From the NCBI RefSeq assembly GCF_029227915.1, contig NC_079883.1:25544001-25608000 (forward strand): DNA of 64,000 nt, given 5' to 3'. A program made the translations under genes and the position numbers. Of the stretch, positions 34,622 through 46,510 are shown one piece after another. The notes below the pieces were generated by a model that worked only from the letters and a program-made list of their open reading frames with translations, had not been told where the DNA came from and made no database searches. How positions within the stretch are numbered: the first letter of the stretch is position 1; every line of letters begins with the position of its first letter. Origin of the DNA: Hydractinia symbiolongicarpus (taxonomy: Eukaryota; Cnidaria; Hydrozoa; Anthoathecata; Hydractiniidae).

Positions 34622-34870
34622 GAGAATGTTTGGCGCAGCAACTTAGTGGTTATAATTTTCTCACTTAGTGCGGGAGGCCGGGGTTTGTTTCCCTTGGTGA
34701 CGATTCAGTATGGGTGAGTGAATCTTACCATAGCCCAGATTTAACCCAGGCCAAGGAATTTTCTGGTATAACACAAACCCTAATTGGGTCTGCGTAGCTC
34801 AAAATGAGCATTAAATACTCTAGGACTCCTTATCTAAGCCATGGCCCGTGCTGGAAATAACAGGGTGTAA
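34622..34870 (+). mobile_element. tRNA-derived SINE (family 1)
   Basis: A box-A-like TTAGTGGTTATAAT, then AGTGCGGGAGGCCGGGGTTTG with a box-B-like GGTTTGTTTCCC, have the spacing of a tRNA promoter. About 160 bases of non-tRNA body follow. Its GTAGCTCAAAATGAGCATTAAA...TCTAGGACTCC segment resembles the GTAGCTCAAATGGGAGCTTTAAA...CTAGGAC segment of the SINE at 56391. Confidence 0.6.
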
Positions 34871-35370
34871 CTCTTGATATTTGTGAGGCTAGCTATATAA
34901 AATATGCACATCCATATATCTATGCAATGTTTAAATTGAATTGAAGTACAATTTCAAGAGAGAAAAGAATGGTAAAGAGATAGGGATATTTGTTTTCCAT
35001 TGGAACATAAAAAAATGTGGAAAACGGAGCCAGTGCATTAACACATTCTTAGCAATTCTTTGTTTTTGTCTCCTGCAATGAAATTACATATAAACATTGT
35101 TACAAACAAAACACTGGCTATTGTTGTGGCTTCCCAGATTATAAACGGATTATTCCTGCCTGTCTCACAGTTTATACCGCCAGTCATAACGTCTTATTAC
35201 ACCATTATGAAACTGTAAACAATCTAATTGGTTTTTCCTCGTTCTGATTATTCATTACCATAACATTTGTTTTTGTGTGAATATTTTTATTTATCAATTT
35301 AATATAATTAAAAATTGTGACGTATTGTGACGTACCTAATTGCATGACGTCGTTGTTTTTGTTAGGCGGT

Positions 35371-35511
35371 TGTATTGTTGTTATTGTTGTTGCTGTTGTT
35401 GTTGTTATTGTTGTTATTGTTCTTGTTTTTGTTGTTATTGTTGTTGTTTTTGTTGTTATTGTTGTTATTGTTGTTGTTTTTGTTGTTATTGTTGTTGTTT
35501 TGGTCCTTGCT
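35371..35511. repeat. GTT/ATT-rich trinucleotide microsatellite
   Basis: Runs of TTGTTG with ATTG interruptions over about 140 bp. They create meaningless long frames (polyVal, polyCys, polyAsn) on both strands. A weaker GTTGTT patch recurs at 36818-36880. Confidence 0.9.
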
Positions 35512-35877
35512 GTAGCTGCCTTTTGTTTCTCGTGCCCTAACCTTGAAACAAATCATTTTCTGTCAACATATTTGTGTCTTTTTACCTATCTGAACATTTT
35601 ATCTGTTCACGCCAATATCATGATTCTGTTTACAAACAAATTATCTAAATCATACGGCACACCTTGGACGATGTTATTTTGACAACTATGTTGTTATTTT
35701 CTGAGCGTCTCTGTTTTGTGTTGTTTCGCCCCCAGAGTTTCTTGTTTTATTTAGATTGCAGAGCTGATTAATCTCTGAGATATGAAGATCTTCCTGTTTA
35801 CAATCAGATAAAAAAAGTTAGTGTCCATAGCAACAAATGATATTTCATGGCATCAGCAGGCCTGCACGTAGTTAGAT

Positions 35878-36714
35878 GTGAATATTATCTTGTTTTTAAA
35901 TTTTGCTGCTGCGACCGTGCAGTCATGTGATAATGTGCACAGAGAAATCACATCTCTATTCTATCAATATAATCAGAAAGATATCATTCTTGGAAAAATG
36001 ATAGCTACCAATGAAGTTTGCTTCTCACTGTTAACAGTGTCCACTTCGCAAGACAATTAGTACTGAAGAAGGTGGCACCCCGAATATTCTAGAAGGCTAC
36101 TAGAGTTGCAATTTCTACTCTGCACGTCCACTTTTTACAAAAACACTGCTTGAAACATTGAGGCCTAAGAATGTTGCTAATACATTCTTGGATTGCAGCT
36201 AAGTAATAAAATGTGTGATTGTTTTCCTTTTCGTGTGAAGAAGATACAAACTGTCCTCAGAACGAGCATTTATGGTTTTTTACTTTATTTCTGTCATGAT
36301 TTTTTTTATATAAACAGAACGAAACACCGTTAGAATGTGAAAAAGCTCCTATAATTTACGATATTTTTTACGAGAAGTCGATCAGTTTTTCCGTCTTTGG
36401 CAGTTTGCATGCTGCATTGCAACCTTTCTTATAAAATTAGAACTAGGCTGGTCATTATTAAGAATTATATTCTTATACAGTACATTCTTATAAAATAAAC
36501 GACGTGTATGGAAAGGCGTAGCAAGATTTCAACACTTTTTTTGCCAACGTTGTTTGTTTTTATCGCCTTGTCTTATTGCGGCATTGTTTTTGATAAATTA
36601 CATAATCAAAACTCAACGTTATGTTGTCTAAAATGGTACCTTAATCGTAGGTCCCATGTTGAAATTAGTTTAGTTGCTAATTTTACTCAACAATATTTGG
36701 TATTGTTTGATTGA
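35878..36714 (+). other. two short ORFs with signal-peptide-like starts, unproven
   Basis: At 35878-36060 a frame begins MNIILFLNFAAATVQSCDNV and continues about 40 residues. At 36508-36714 another begins MERRSKISTLFLPTLFVFIA, 20 bases after a TTATAAAATAA string. Both starts are hydrophobic like secretory signals, and each could be a first exon of a small secreted protein. I found no matching downstream exon, so neither is called as a gene. Confidence 0.2.
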
Positions 36715-37364
36715 GCGATACTTGCAGATAATGAAAAGTTTCTATGTCAATCTTGATGATCTATCAATTCCCGAGTGCCAATATTTTGAATTATAATATA
36801 TTCATGCTAAAAATTTGTTGTTGTTGACAAATTTGTCGTCAATGTTGTTGTTGTTTTTTATGTTGTTGTCGTGGTTGTATATTTTTTCGCCATGACAACA
36901 AAGCCCGTTTTTTAAAGATGGTAGACAATTGTTACTGGGAGAGGAAATTTCTAACATATCACAATTTTGTTTTTCTTTTTTGTTTTTGTAAAAAAAAGTA
37001 TTTATTTCTAAAATGACGCCTCTTCATATGAATAATTAATTAAAAATCTGTCTACGGTTGAATCCGCCCTGCATTGATTAAAGAAATTAAAAAGCTTTGT
37101 AATTGTTACGAAATTTTAATTGCCATATTTGTTATATATATCGCAATGAGAATTTTGAAATCACATTAGCAAAGTTGAACTTGCACAAGACAAAGAGAAA
37201 TATATGAATGTACATTGACAAATTACTGCAGTGGGATTTTGATCTTAGTATATTCGTGCTATAAATAAATTAGATTTTTTTATAAATCAAAACATTTCGA
37301 AACTTTTTTCAGTCACTGCGAAGACGCAAGCAGAGAAGTCGAAGTTTCATTCTAATCATTCACC

Positions 37365-38099
37365 ATGGTTTGTATGGAAGAAATCAAATCATTTGGTTCA
37401 CTTGATAGAAGTGAAATGATAGCTAACTGGTTAAACAATTTACCGCGCGTTGCAGGAGAAGGTTGTGAGAAATGGGATTCAAACAATTTTTTTATGTCCA
37501 GTGATGACGAAGATAACGAAGATTCTATGACAAATCCCAGTTATTCCGAATCAGAATGTTCAGATCCGAGTTGTGAAGTTTGTGTATATAACCAGACATG
37601 CGCAGAGAGCGTTGGCAATGATGATGTTTTTCAAGCTGCAAATACTATAAATAATGAACTAAATTTAGATGTTGACTTTCGTCAAAGACTCATAAGCAAT
37701 GTCAGCGTTCGCATCATGGGCTGCCATGTTGAAAAAGTACAATGGGACAAACGAGACTCCGATTTGCTTCTAAAAATTAACGAAAGTTTATTTCCAGTAC
37801 ATCGTGAAGTATTATCAAATCATTCTCAAGTCTTACAATACATGGTATTAAAAAATGATGAACTCATATTACAGCTGCACGAAAATATAACTCACATGAA
37901 AACTATTCTCGATTATTTATATGGATTCAAACTTGAACTAAATGATTCGAACGTCAATCAAATATTAACACTGAGTAGAAGGTTTGGCATAAATGCCGTG
38001 ACCGAAAAATGTAAACAATATTCGAATGCTTTAAAAAAGACTGAGCTGATGAAAAAATCGCCCTGGAATAAACTAACAGCTTTATTGCAAATCATGTAA
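37365..38099 (+). CDS. BTB/POZ-domain protein, single coding exon
   Basis: 244 residues, with CACCATGG around the start. Residues 1-105 are acidic and low complexity, with a Ser/Asp/Glu patch at 45-70 and a Cys cluster CSDPSCEVCVYNQTC (about 65-79). Residues about 125-222 form a BTB fold: DSDLLLKINESLFPVHREVL (DxxL...F..H+.vL pattern), then ILDYLYGFKLELN and LTLSRRFGI. There is no Kelch, MATH or zinc-finger partner domain, so it resembles stand-alone BTB adaptors that dimerise or bind cullin-3; partners are unknown. A splice acceptor (AG 37311-37312) precedes the ATG by 52 bases, and AATAAA follows the stop at 38118-38123. Confidence 0.85.
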   Translation: MVCMEEIKSFGSLDRSEMIANWLNNLPRVAGEGCEKWDSNNFFMSSDDEDNEDSMTNPSYSESECSDPSCEVCVYNQTCAESVGNDDVFQAANTINNELNLDVDFRQRLISNVSVRIMGCHVEKVQWDKRDSDLLLKINESLFPVHREVLSNHSQVLQYMVLKNDELILQLHENITHMKTILDYLYGFKLELNDSNVNQILTLSRRFGINAVTEKCKQYSNALKKTELMKKSPWNKLTALLQIM

Positions 38100-38369
38100 A
38101 AAGTTTATATATTTAAAAATAAAAATGAAAAATTAACAAAAAAAGGCTTGTTTTTATATACTAAATATGAATGGTTCGACAGTGAAATTATCTCCTGTTA
38201 TACCTTGGAGGCCTTTAAGCTTATTTACTCCGTGACAGTATTAAGGGTCTATAAATTATTCTGCAATTAACGAGTTGGCCGAACCGTTAGATTCGATCTG
38301 TCAGGAAAAGATTTGTAAATTTTTAACTTTTTTCAAGACATGCTTAAACATAGCTAATCAAAATATTAA

Positions 38370-38666
38370 TCATCGAAAAACAACTTTAAGTATAGAAGTT
38401 TGAAAGAGTGATGTCATCGATTTACACGAACTTATTCTGCTCATTATGGGTTTTTTATTTACATATTTTTCATCGCTATCACCGTCATAAGTAACCTCAA
38501 GTAGAAACAGTTTCATTTCATTACTCATGATTGAATTGCCTAATGGGTTTCCTTTGTATGGTGTCTTTTGTGAAGAAGAAAACAACCGGATATCCTCTTC
38601 AAAATAATTTTCCATAGGACGGAATATTGGTTCTCCTGCTGGAACATAATTTTTGTTTCTGTCCAT
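38370..38666 (-). CDS. hypothetical 98-residue ORF, convergent with the BTB gene
   Basis: An ATG-started frame, MDRNKNYVPAGEPIFRPMEN onward. Composition is balanced (acidic, Ser, Pro, aromatic residues) and unlike the Lys/Asn/Ile-rich noise frames nearby. No domain is recognised, and I see no polyadenylation signal shortly after the stop. It could be a small gene, an exon of a larger one, or chance. Confidence 0.25.
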   Translation of the reverse strand: MDRNKNYVPAGEPIFRPMENYFEEDIRLFSSSQKTPYKGNPLGNSIMSNEMKLFLLEVTYDGDSDEKYVNKKPIMSRISSCKSMTSLFQTSILKVVFR

Positions 38667-39599
38667 TGATCTTGACTTTTTTTACAGGGAAGGGAAAACT
38701 TACAGAGTTACAAGTTTTCCATTCCGTTTGAAAAAAAAATTATTACATAATTTGCAGTGATATTCTTGAAAGAAACTACAAAGATATATACAAGCTGAAA
38801 GTCTATTAAAAATGGCTATTCCACAATTTAACATAAAATATAGCAAGTTTTTTGTAATTCGAGTCTCGTAGGAGAAAATTCACATTGGATACAAACCTTT
38901 TTGTGGTAAACTGCGGAATTACTTGGTCGATACACAAAAAGGACCAAATTATAAAACATGTTTATTTAATTCGTTCACATGGTTCATAGTAAAATTATAA
39001 AGAAATTCGAGAATTTTTGCCATAAACAAGAGAATATAATAAAAATATTTTTCTGAAGGGAGGAACTTCTGTTTAAATTACTTTATTTGAAGAAAAATTC
39101 CGCGGGAAGAAAATTTCATAAATTTTGCGATTTTGCGATTTTGCCTAACATTAAATTTTATGCGAAAATAGTTTTCCCCTTATTCGCGAAATTAATAGTT
39201 TTTTCCATTACTTGCGAAATTTGATTGCCGCAAAAAAACTTTTCTAACTAATTGTTGAATTTTAATGCATAATTTTTATTGATTTGCGAAATTAAATATT
39301 CGCGAACATCTCTTCCCTAGAATTTTTTTTCATGTAAGTATGTTTGCATTATGTTAAATAAGTTTTCGAGAGAGATCTAATTACGAAAATATAAGTAAGT
39401 AAATTTCACGATGACTATATAGATTTGTTTAATAGTGAAAATATTCGAATTAGGAGATTCAATTAGCGAAAGTCAACTGTATACCTCCAAGGCAATTTTA
39501 ACTTAGTATATATATAGTTCATAATAAATCCAAAACATCTCATAATTACTTCGCTAATTTTGTATTTCAGCAGAAGTCAATAATCTCTTAATAAGGATG

Positions 39600-40130
39600 A
39601 AAATAATAATTTATTCTCTAATATATTAATAGATGACTTTAACCAAGATTTTGACATTTTTAAAACATCGTATGGACCTGACCTTGTCTGTTGTGGTCAC
39701 ACTTGTTTTTGTGAGTTTAGAAACAGACTTGCCACAATTTAATTAAAAAACGAATACCGCGATGCATATATTTGTCGAGGTATACAAATTGTGGTTAAAC
39801 CTTCTCATAAAACTCCTTTAACAATAACAAGGAGAAATTGTGACAAGTGTCACACTTACATATTATTAGTAATACTAAGCCCACAAAGAGCTTTTCAAGA
39901 GAAGTTTTAACAGAAATGCGACTTGAAGAAATAAATAAAAGACACATCAACTTGTCATAGTAGAATAACGAGCTACCATCTTAAGATTAATTGGCCAGTT
40001 AACAAATGACGTATCGAGTAATTGTCTGTTTCCTCAAGGTAAACCACAAGTCTCATTAAAAACCTATCTGAAGTTAAAAATCTGAAATACGACGAAGCTA
40101 ATGTTACTTATATTGTTCATTATGCGGTAG
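39600..40130 (+). pseudogene. decayed ORF resembling the zinc-binding N-terminus of helitron-type elements
   Basis: One frame reads DDFNQDFDIFKTSYGPDLVC followed by a Cys-rich stretch. About 130 bases on, another reads RNCDKCHTYILL. The pattern GPDxVC...CxxCHxYI recalls the N-terminal region of PIF1/helitron-like ORFs. Multiple stops and frame changes follow. The assignment is from memory of motifs only. Confidence 0.25.
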
Positions 40131-42780
40131 GGATGAGGAAACATTTTTTCAAAATGTAAACAAAACGTTTTCTCATTCAAACAACTTTAAAAAACAATGT
40201 AGAATAGTTTTCACGCGAGTTATATTAGGGTTAATGAGAACCAAGCTTCTTTTAATAGATTTTATATTCCTATTATTTCTAAATAAGGTAAATAAGCAAA
40301 TTTTGCATCCTTTTAAGTAATGCTTAAATCTTAACTGCTTTCGCTGGTTTTAAAAAAGAATTTTATGTATCTCACAAAAGAATTTGATACAAATGTCCAC
40401 AAATATATCAGAACATTGGCAGTAATCTTCTTTCCTACTACATGCTAACACAGGACGGTTTCTTGTTAAAAATGCACGAAATAGTAATGTTCGATGTATG
40501 TACGGAAAAAACCCCGATCCCCGGAGTATGCAAGACAGTCGAACCGAAGGATCCTTATATGGGCTATCGACTAGTGAGTTTTAATAACCTGGTTTCAAAC
40601 ACAACCCAAATAATAGATCTCCTTCCTAGGTCATTATGATTTGAATAATAATTGAACGTGAAGCAGTTAATTTGTTTTAGCTAAAGGAAATCCTTTAGTA
40701 TCGTAATTTCTACCTCCATGGCATCAAAAAAGCTGGGTCGTTCCAGAAAACAAAACTCCTGTTTCTTATTAAGGCATGAAATAACAATTTCCGATATTTG
40801 ATTGATCACGAAACGTTTCACCTAATTTTTAGTTTGGACTTTAACTGCAAATTTCAATGTGAAACAAATTCCACTTCCCTACTTTTAATTTCTTGCATAT
40901 GTATTGATTATTATTTTTGGAAGGAAAAGAAAATTATAGAGGCACAAAACAACGACAATGAAAGTATGAGGATTTAGGGAAAAATCCTTAAAAAAGACAT
41001 AACTTTGAAAAACGACACTTATCCTGATATATCCAGATATCATGACCTATATCTTGTTTGCACTTATTTCAATAAGAGTTGATGAGTTTTGAGAGTGCAA
41101 ACTTTCGCGTTTTTTAATTTGTGAAATGAGATACCAGTTACTTAAAGGTCATTTCCTCGAATTCATAAAAAATTATGCCAGCGAAATTCATACTTTGGAG
41201 ATTGTCAAGTCCCATATACTAGTTCACGGGCTGGAATGTAGTGATTTCTTTTTCTCCCCTTAACTAAATTTTTTTACAATTTTGAGGCTTACTCTTCCAA
41301 AGGGGATAAAATTTGCATATCAGGGGTACGAGATTAGAATTTTTCACCTTGTCGGATTTTCACCACTTTCTGCGTTGATTTCATTTGGAGAAGAATGGGC
41401 GTGCACTCACTTTTGTGTAAAAAGCAGGACTCTTATATGGTAAAATTGCTATTAATGAAGATTAAAGATTTCACTAATTTCAGGCGAATATTTCTTTTTT
41501 AGTTGGATTTTTGTCTGTTGTTTATGTTTTCTACCTACAGAAGTGCTTGCGCATGTGCAAAAAAAACCGCCAATTTTTTAACTTTTGTAAACATTAGCAA
41601 GTACACAAATGCTTGTTGTAGTTTTTAAAAATCTTTTTAAAAATAAAACGCATAACATTTCTATCAAAGAAAATGTTAATTGAGATAATAGAGCATTACC
41701 CTAATGTGATGGCAAACCTCATTTTTGCAGCCTCATTAAGAAATAAATACTTCGTCTGCACAAATATGTTTAGACAAAAATTTAGCAACTTCGTTCGCAA
41801 GCCACATAACACAATTCAAAGCTTAATGCTACAATTTGACACAGGATCTGGAATTTAATTTATACCTCAATTAAAATTTCTTTCTTCGTTTTCTTCCCTT
41901 TTTTACGTTAGCATATATGTGGTCAATTTACTTGCCAAATGTACTGTGTATTGCTATGCAGCTAGCCTACAAAATTGCGGCATATGCGTCAAACATTTCC
42001 GAATTAATGAGATGTTGTTTTAAATAATTAAGCACAATTGACTGTTAGACACCTTTTAGCTGTTTTATAAGCAACACAAAATGTTGCTTCTTGTTACCAG
42101 TGCACTACGAGAATCAAACTTTAGGTCAAATGGCGTATTTCCTAGAGAGTTTAACCCTACCAATAGACTACGTGGTAATATAAGTTGTATTTGCTGTTAT
42201 GAGTCGTCTTACTTGTTCTCTCGGCTGTGTTATATTTAAATTGTTTTTTACTTCTCAACTATGTCAAAAGTAATCGTAAGCTGGTGGAAAAACCAACAAA
42301 ATTTTCCTATCATTACTCGCATCTACCATTTTGGATTACAGACAAAGGTGTGACCCGACGTTAAAAGCCAGGTTAAACGCGATTAATAGCCATAACTGTG
42401 TCACACATCTAGGTGGAACGCTTTAGTATAGGTATACGTATAGGTATGTCGTAAATCGAGTAAAGCCAACACAAAATTATAGTGTTTGGGATGTAATATA
42501 TTTTTTGCAAAAATAACTTTCCTGGAAGTTTAGCACAAATCAAAACACAGTTTACAACCTGTTGCTACCCTGTCGTAGCAAAAACAGTCAGTCAACATTT
42601 TTATTTTGCCTAATAAGTTTTCGTGAAAGTACAAAAATTAATCGTGACACCGAGCTGAGTGGTTAGTTTAAGCCATGTGTCACACATCCGTATAGGCATA
42701 ATACTATTTTTCAAACAAATTTTCATTGCAACTACGGTTTAAATAAAAACAAACATAGAACAGCCCGTTCTTACAACGTC
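40131..42780. other. intergenic, no supported gene
   Basis: AT-rich; short ORFs at 40442-40639 and 41673-41858 lack domains or coding signals. Nothing else recognised. Confidence 0.35.
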
Positions 42781-42786
42781 CAACTA

Positions 42787-42960
42787 CAGTGAAACCTCTC
42801 TATCTCGAACTCGCAAGGGACCAAAATTTTGTTCGAGATAGAGAAACTTCGAGATAAAGAAAGGAAAATACCTTAGGCGGACCACAAAAGGACCGAGACT
42901 TTAGTTCCAGATAGAGAGAAGTTCGAGATAGAGAGTAGTCGAGATAGAGAGATTCCACTG
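42787..42960. mobile_element. pogo/Tigger-type MITE with TA target duplication
   Basis: 174 bp, flanked by TA on both sides (42785-42786 and 42961-42962). The left end CAGTGAAACCTCTCTATC matches the inverse of the right end, which reads CAGTGGAATCTCTCTATC. Inside are further GAGATAGAGA repeats. There is no ORF. The ends match the Tc1/mariner-pogo pattern. Confidence 0.85.
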
Positions 42961-43856
42961 TATAACAATCACTGAGCAACTTTATTTTGTGAAATAAGCT
43001 TTCGTGAAAATCGCATAATTCATTGTCAGCTTAAACAAAAACACATCCTAAAGGCTGTTGTTAAATCAAAATAATTTTGGTTAAAAAACCCTGGCTAAAT
43101 ATATCACGGGTTAATTGACACTGTTAAACTTTAGGCTGAAAGTTTATAGTACAGTAAAAGGTGTAACAGCACTTAAGATAAAAAATATTAAAAACTTTGT
43201 TGCAGCCAACTGTACCTGGCTAACTTTCACTGTTTAGATAACAAGTAGGTAGCCACAACCTTAGTTGCAGCTTAGTAAAAATCAGACCGTTGAAACAAAA
43301 TAATAATGGATGGGATGATAGCTAGGATAAAAAGGACTTTTAAAGTGAATAAGAGTAGCCTAATAAACAAGGCTAGCTAGCTGCTGAGATGATTTTCGGA
43401 TCCTCTCTCAAAATCTACGTTTGCTGCCAAAATCTCAAATTGGTTTGTTTAAGATTTACTGGTGTATTACTGTGAAATACTAAGTCTAAAGTAAAAGACC
43501 GGGATACAAGTTCTATGACCTTCGCTGTGAAGACTTTGTATTTAAATTTTAGTAATGGTTTTGTTTTCTGTCAGAATCAAGAATAACAAAAAGTTCTGAA
43601 TAGATCTCCATATTTATAATACACGTATTATACTTGTCAAGCGCAATATTCGGAATAATTACCAAACATTCGGAAAAAATGGGGGGGGGGGGGGATCGTA
43701 TGCAAAAGAGCCAGTTCCTAGTCACCGTCCTGCTTTAGAAAAAAGGGATTCATTTCTTGGGATTCATTTTCAATCGAGTGCTTTTCTATTCTCTTACTTG
43801 CCACAATTAAAATTTATGGCTGCCATTTTGTTAATATTTGATTAAAAAACAAACTT

Positions 43857-43862
43857 TTTATT
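43857..43862 (-). terminator. polyadenylation signal for the secreted orphan gene
   Basis: AATAAA on the minus strand, about 190 bases past the stop codon at 44050. Confidence 0.5.
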
Positions 43863-44049
43863 TCATTTTATATCTATTTTAACTGTTGTTTCATCACCAA
43901 ACAAAATAGTTTACGTGTAAGAAAAAAAACGCTAAACTTTAATAAAACTTTTCTTATGACAAACAATTGACCATCAAGCTGCAAAGACACTAAATTATTC
44001 TCCAAATCACCACACAAAAAGTAGAAACAAAAGATAACATATTAAGTTT

Positions 44050-46414
44050 TTAGGTGTGTTTGCTGTATCTAGATGCGCCTAAGGTGAAGTTATTAATTCC
44101 ACCGGATCTACCATTACCAACGATGATGACTTGAACAGGTCCCATATCCTTCGCTTGCGTCATATCGACATGTACAAAGTTGACCGCCGCACCAGACACG
44201 TCATAAAACTTTGTGCTTTCCGTCGTGCATGGCCGCACACTACCTGGGCATGCGTATGTTCCGAAACCCGATAATTCATTATTTGCAAAAACGGATATTT
44301 CCACGTAACCTGGTAACTAGAATAAAGAGTGTATATGTCATTTAAATCGCAAACAAAACGCTACAGGCAATTCAAATTTTGCTAGCATAAAGTAGTGTTT
44401 TGAGAAGCTAAAAAATTGCAAGCAAGGGTATATATAGAGTAGTTTTTCTCAGCGTTTATTTTAGGGGTGGTGGTGGGGGGTTACTTTAACACTGATTTTA
44501 AGCTTTAACTGTAACCTGAAACATAACTTTTTATTTAGGGACCTCTAACATTTTAATAAATTTGTTATATTTTCATTAAGTTCCAGCCTCGACATCTGCT
44601 TTGACAAACAAAATAACTTTACATTGAAATTAACAAAGAGCGTAAAAATTGCACGCAAAACAGTTAAAGTGTGGAAATTTAGAGCAAAAAGTGTCCTATA
44701 AAACAAAAAATATAAATCTTGAAGATTTTAACAGAAATTTCTCGTTTAAACTAGTTCTCTCGAATAACATGTCGTTATGTGAATATAAAATACAAACGAA
44801 CATTACCTCGGCTGGGTTGAAGCAGTAATCTAACTCCAGCAGTACACTTCCATGTGTAGGGACTGTCCCAGGCTTTGTCGTCTTAAAGATGGAGACTAGA
44901 TCGTAGGTGTTGCCGATCATTGCAAGTTCCATGTGCACATTCCTTTTGTACGCTTCCCAGTTCATCACCTCACTCGTGCTTGATACATAGCGTGGTTGAC
45001 AACTTGGTTTGTTTCTTTCCATTGTTGCATTCTTCTCAAATTTGACAACGACGTTGTAATTGATGCCACCTGTTACTTGAGCCGTCGTCACCTCTATGTG
45101 CAAGTCGCCATACGTTTTATAGTAGGGGAATGTAAATGACTCAATAAAGTTACCCGCTGTGTCTTTGTTGACCGCTATTAGATGATTATGCTGATCGTAT
45201 ACATATGCCCTTAGAAAGTAACCTAAGCAAAAAAAACAATTTGATAATTTTCATTATTGTCTGATTTATTAAAGTTGTATTACCATTAAAAAATTCTTAC
45301 TGAGAACAGGACTCCATGGTTTGTCCGGTAGGTTAAAATTCACGTTTGCATTTTGGTGATCGTACAGACATCCTCCACACAAGCGCAGATTAAAATGGTT
45401 GATTTCTGTACTTTCTGAATGAATGTATTTCTCAGTGACAAATTGGACTGGTACTTTTTTCTGTGATTTTACCACTAGGACGAGTTGAAATAATAACACT
45501 GAAGCAAAAAAAGAAACAATAGTTAAAACATACCATGCAAGACAACAATGTACTATATTTATTTTAGCAATATATTTCAAAGTATTACTTTCTCATCAGG
45601 CTATAAGTAAAAGTATATAAACAGTAAAGCTGCTAAATAAAAAGTATTCACATCACATATCAACATCTACCTACATACACTATACACAAAAAAAAAGTTA
45701 AATGTTTAAAATGATTAAAAAGTTAAAGTATTAAATGATTAAAACTTCCATGGGGGACAAGTCATAATTAAACTTTTGTTACTAATTCACGGCTTTTAAA
45801 CTCGTCCTTTATTTCCGCATGATTGATTGATAGCTCCACATTACATGTCTTGAAATGACGTCCCACGATAGCATATTTACGCTCTTTGATACGGGTTAGA
45901 AGATGTCGACTATTCTGCCCCACATAACACGATAAACACCGTGAAATCGTTATTTTCTACACTAAGCCGCTCTCCATAGGCTTCGCCACAGGTGCTTTCA
46001 ATGATGTTTCAAGTATGTTGACAAAAATTGCACAATGTTTTCACCAAATAAGTTATAATAGTTAAAACAACCGCATAAATAATTTTGTTTTTCTTTTCAG
46101 TTTAGTATTTTTATTATTTTATTGTTTTTTGCTGAGATTAAAAAATTTTTAGTACGTTGGTTGGTCGTGAAATGAAAATTAAATCCATTACTAACTTGGG
46201 CTTCTAAAATCAAAACCGGTTTGAGCTTAAGAAAGCGGTCATTGTCACAGTTAAGACTATGGTTTCATGTGGCTGTTAAACATCTTTGAGACATTTTAGA
46301 CACTCCATAGAATAAAAGATCAAGAAGAGGAAGGTTTAAACTGACAAAGTGATTCTCCTCAAACCAAAATAGTTGGATGTATGTTTTATTCTTACCTGCT
46401 TTTAACATCACCAT
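44050..46414 (-). CDS. secreted protein of unknown family, four exons
   Basis: Exons on the minus strand: 46414-46396, 45498-45301, 45222-44807 and 44316-44050, total 900 nt, 299 residues. All junctions have GT/AG and matching phase. The first exon joins in phase to give a clear signal peptide, MVMLKAVLLFQLVLVVKS. The mature part has six Cys (pairs in LRLCGGC and YACPGSVRPC, singles before QPRY and FNPAE) and sequons NAT and NFT. It looks beta-rich (YFLRAYVYD, INYNVVVKF, VQVIIVGNG), perhaps two sandwich-like modules. I recognise no family, so no function is assigned. A TATA box lies at 46510-46502. An in-frame ATG at 46456 would bury the signal peptide, so 46414 is preferred. Probably taxon-restricted. 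Confidence 0.75.
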
Positions 46415-46501
46415 ATTGCAGTTAATTCTTTTCTCTTGCTCCTGGTAATAAGCCACCTTTAAATCCGAATGATGCTAGACCTTTTTTTTTTTCCTGCCAA
46501 G

Positions 46502-46510
46502 GTTTTATAC
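46502..46510 (-). promoter_or_regulatory. TATA box of the secreted orphan gene
   Basis: GGTATAAAACC on the minus strand, about 90 bases before the ATG at 46414. A start site about 30 bases downstream would leave a leader of about 60 bases without an intron. Confidence 0.5.

Noticed and set aside
35317-35682. ORFs with polyVal, polyCys or polyAsn on both strands.
   Set aside because: They are translations of a GTT/ATT microsatellite.
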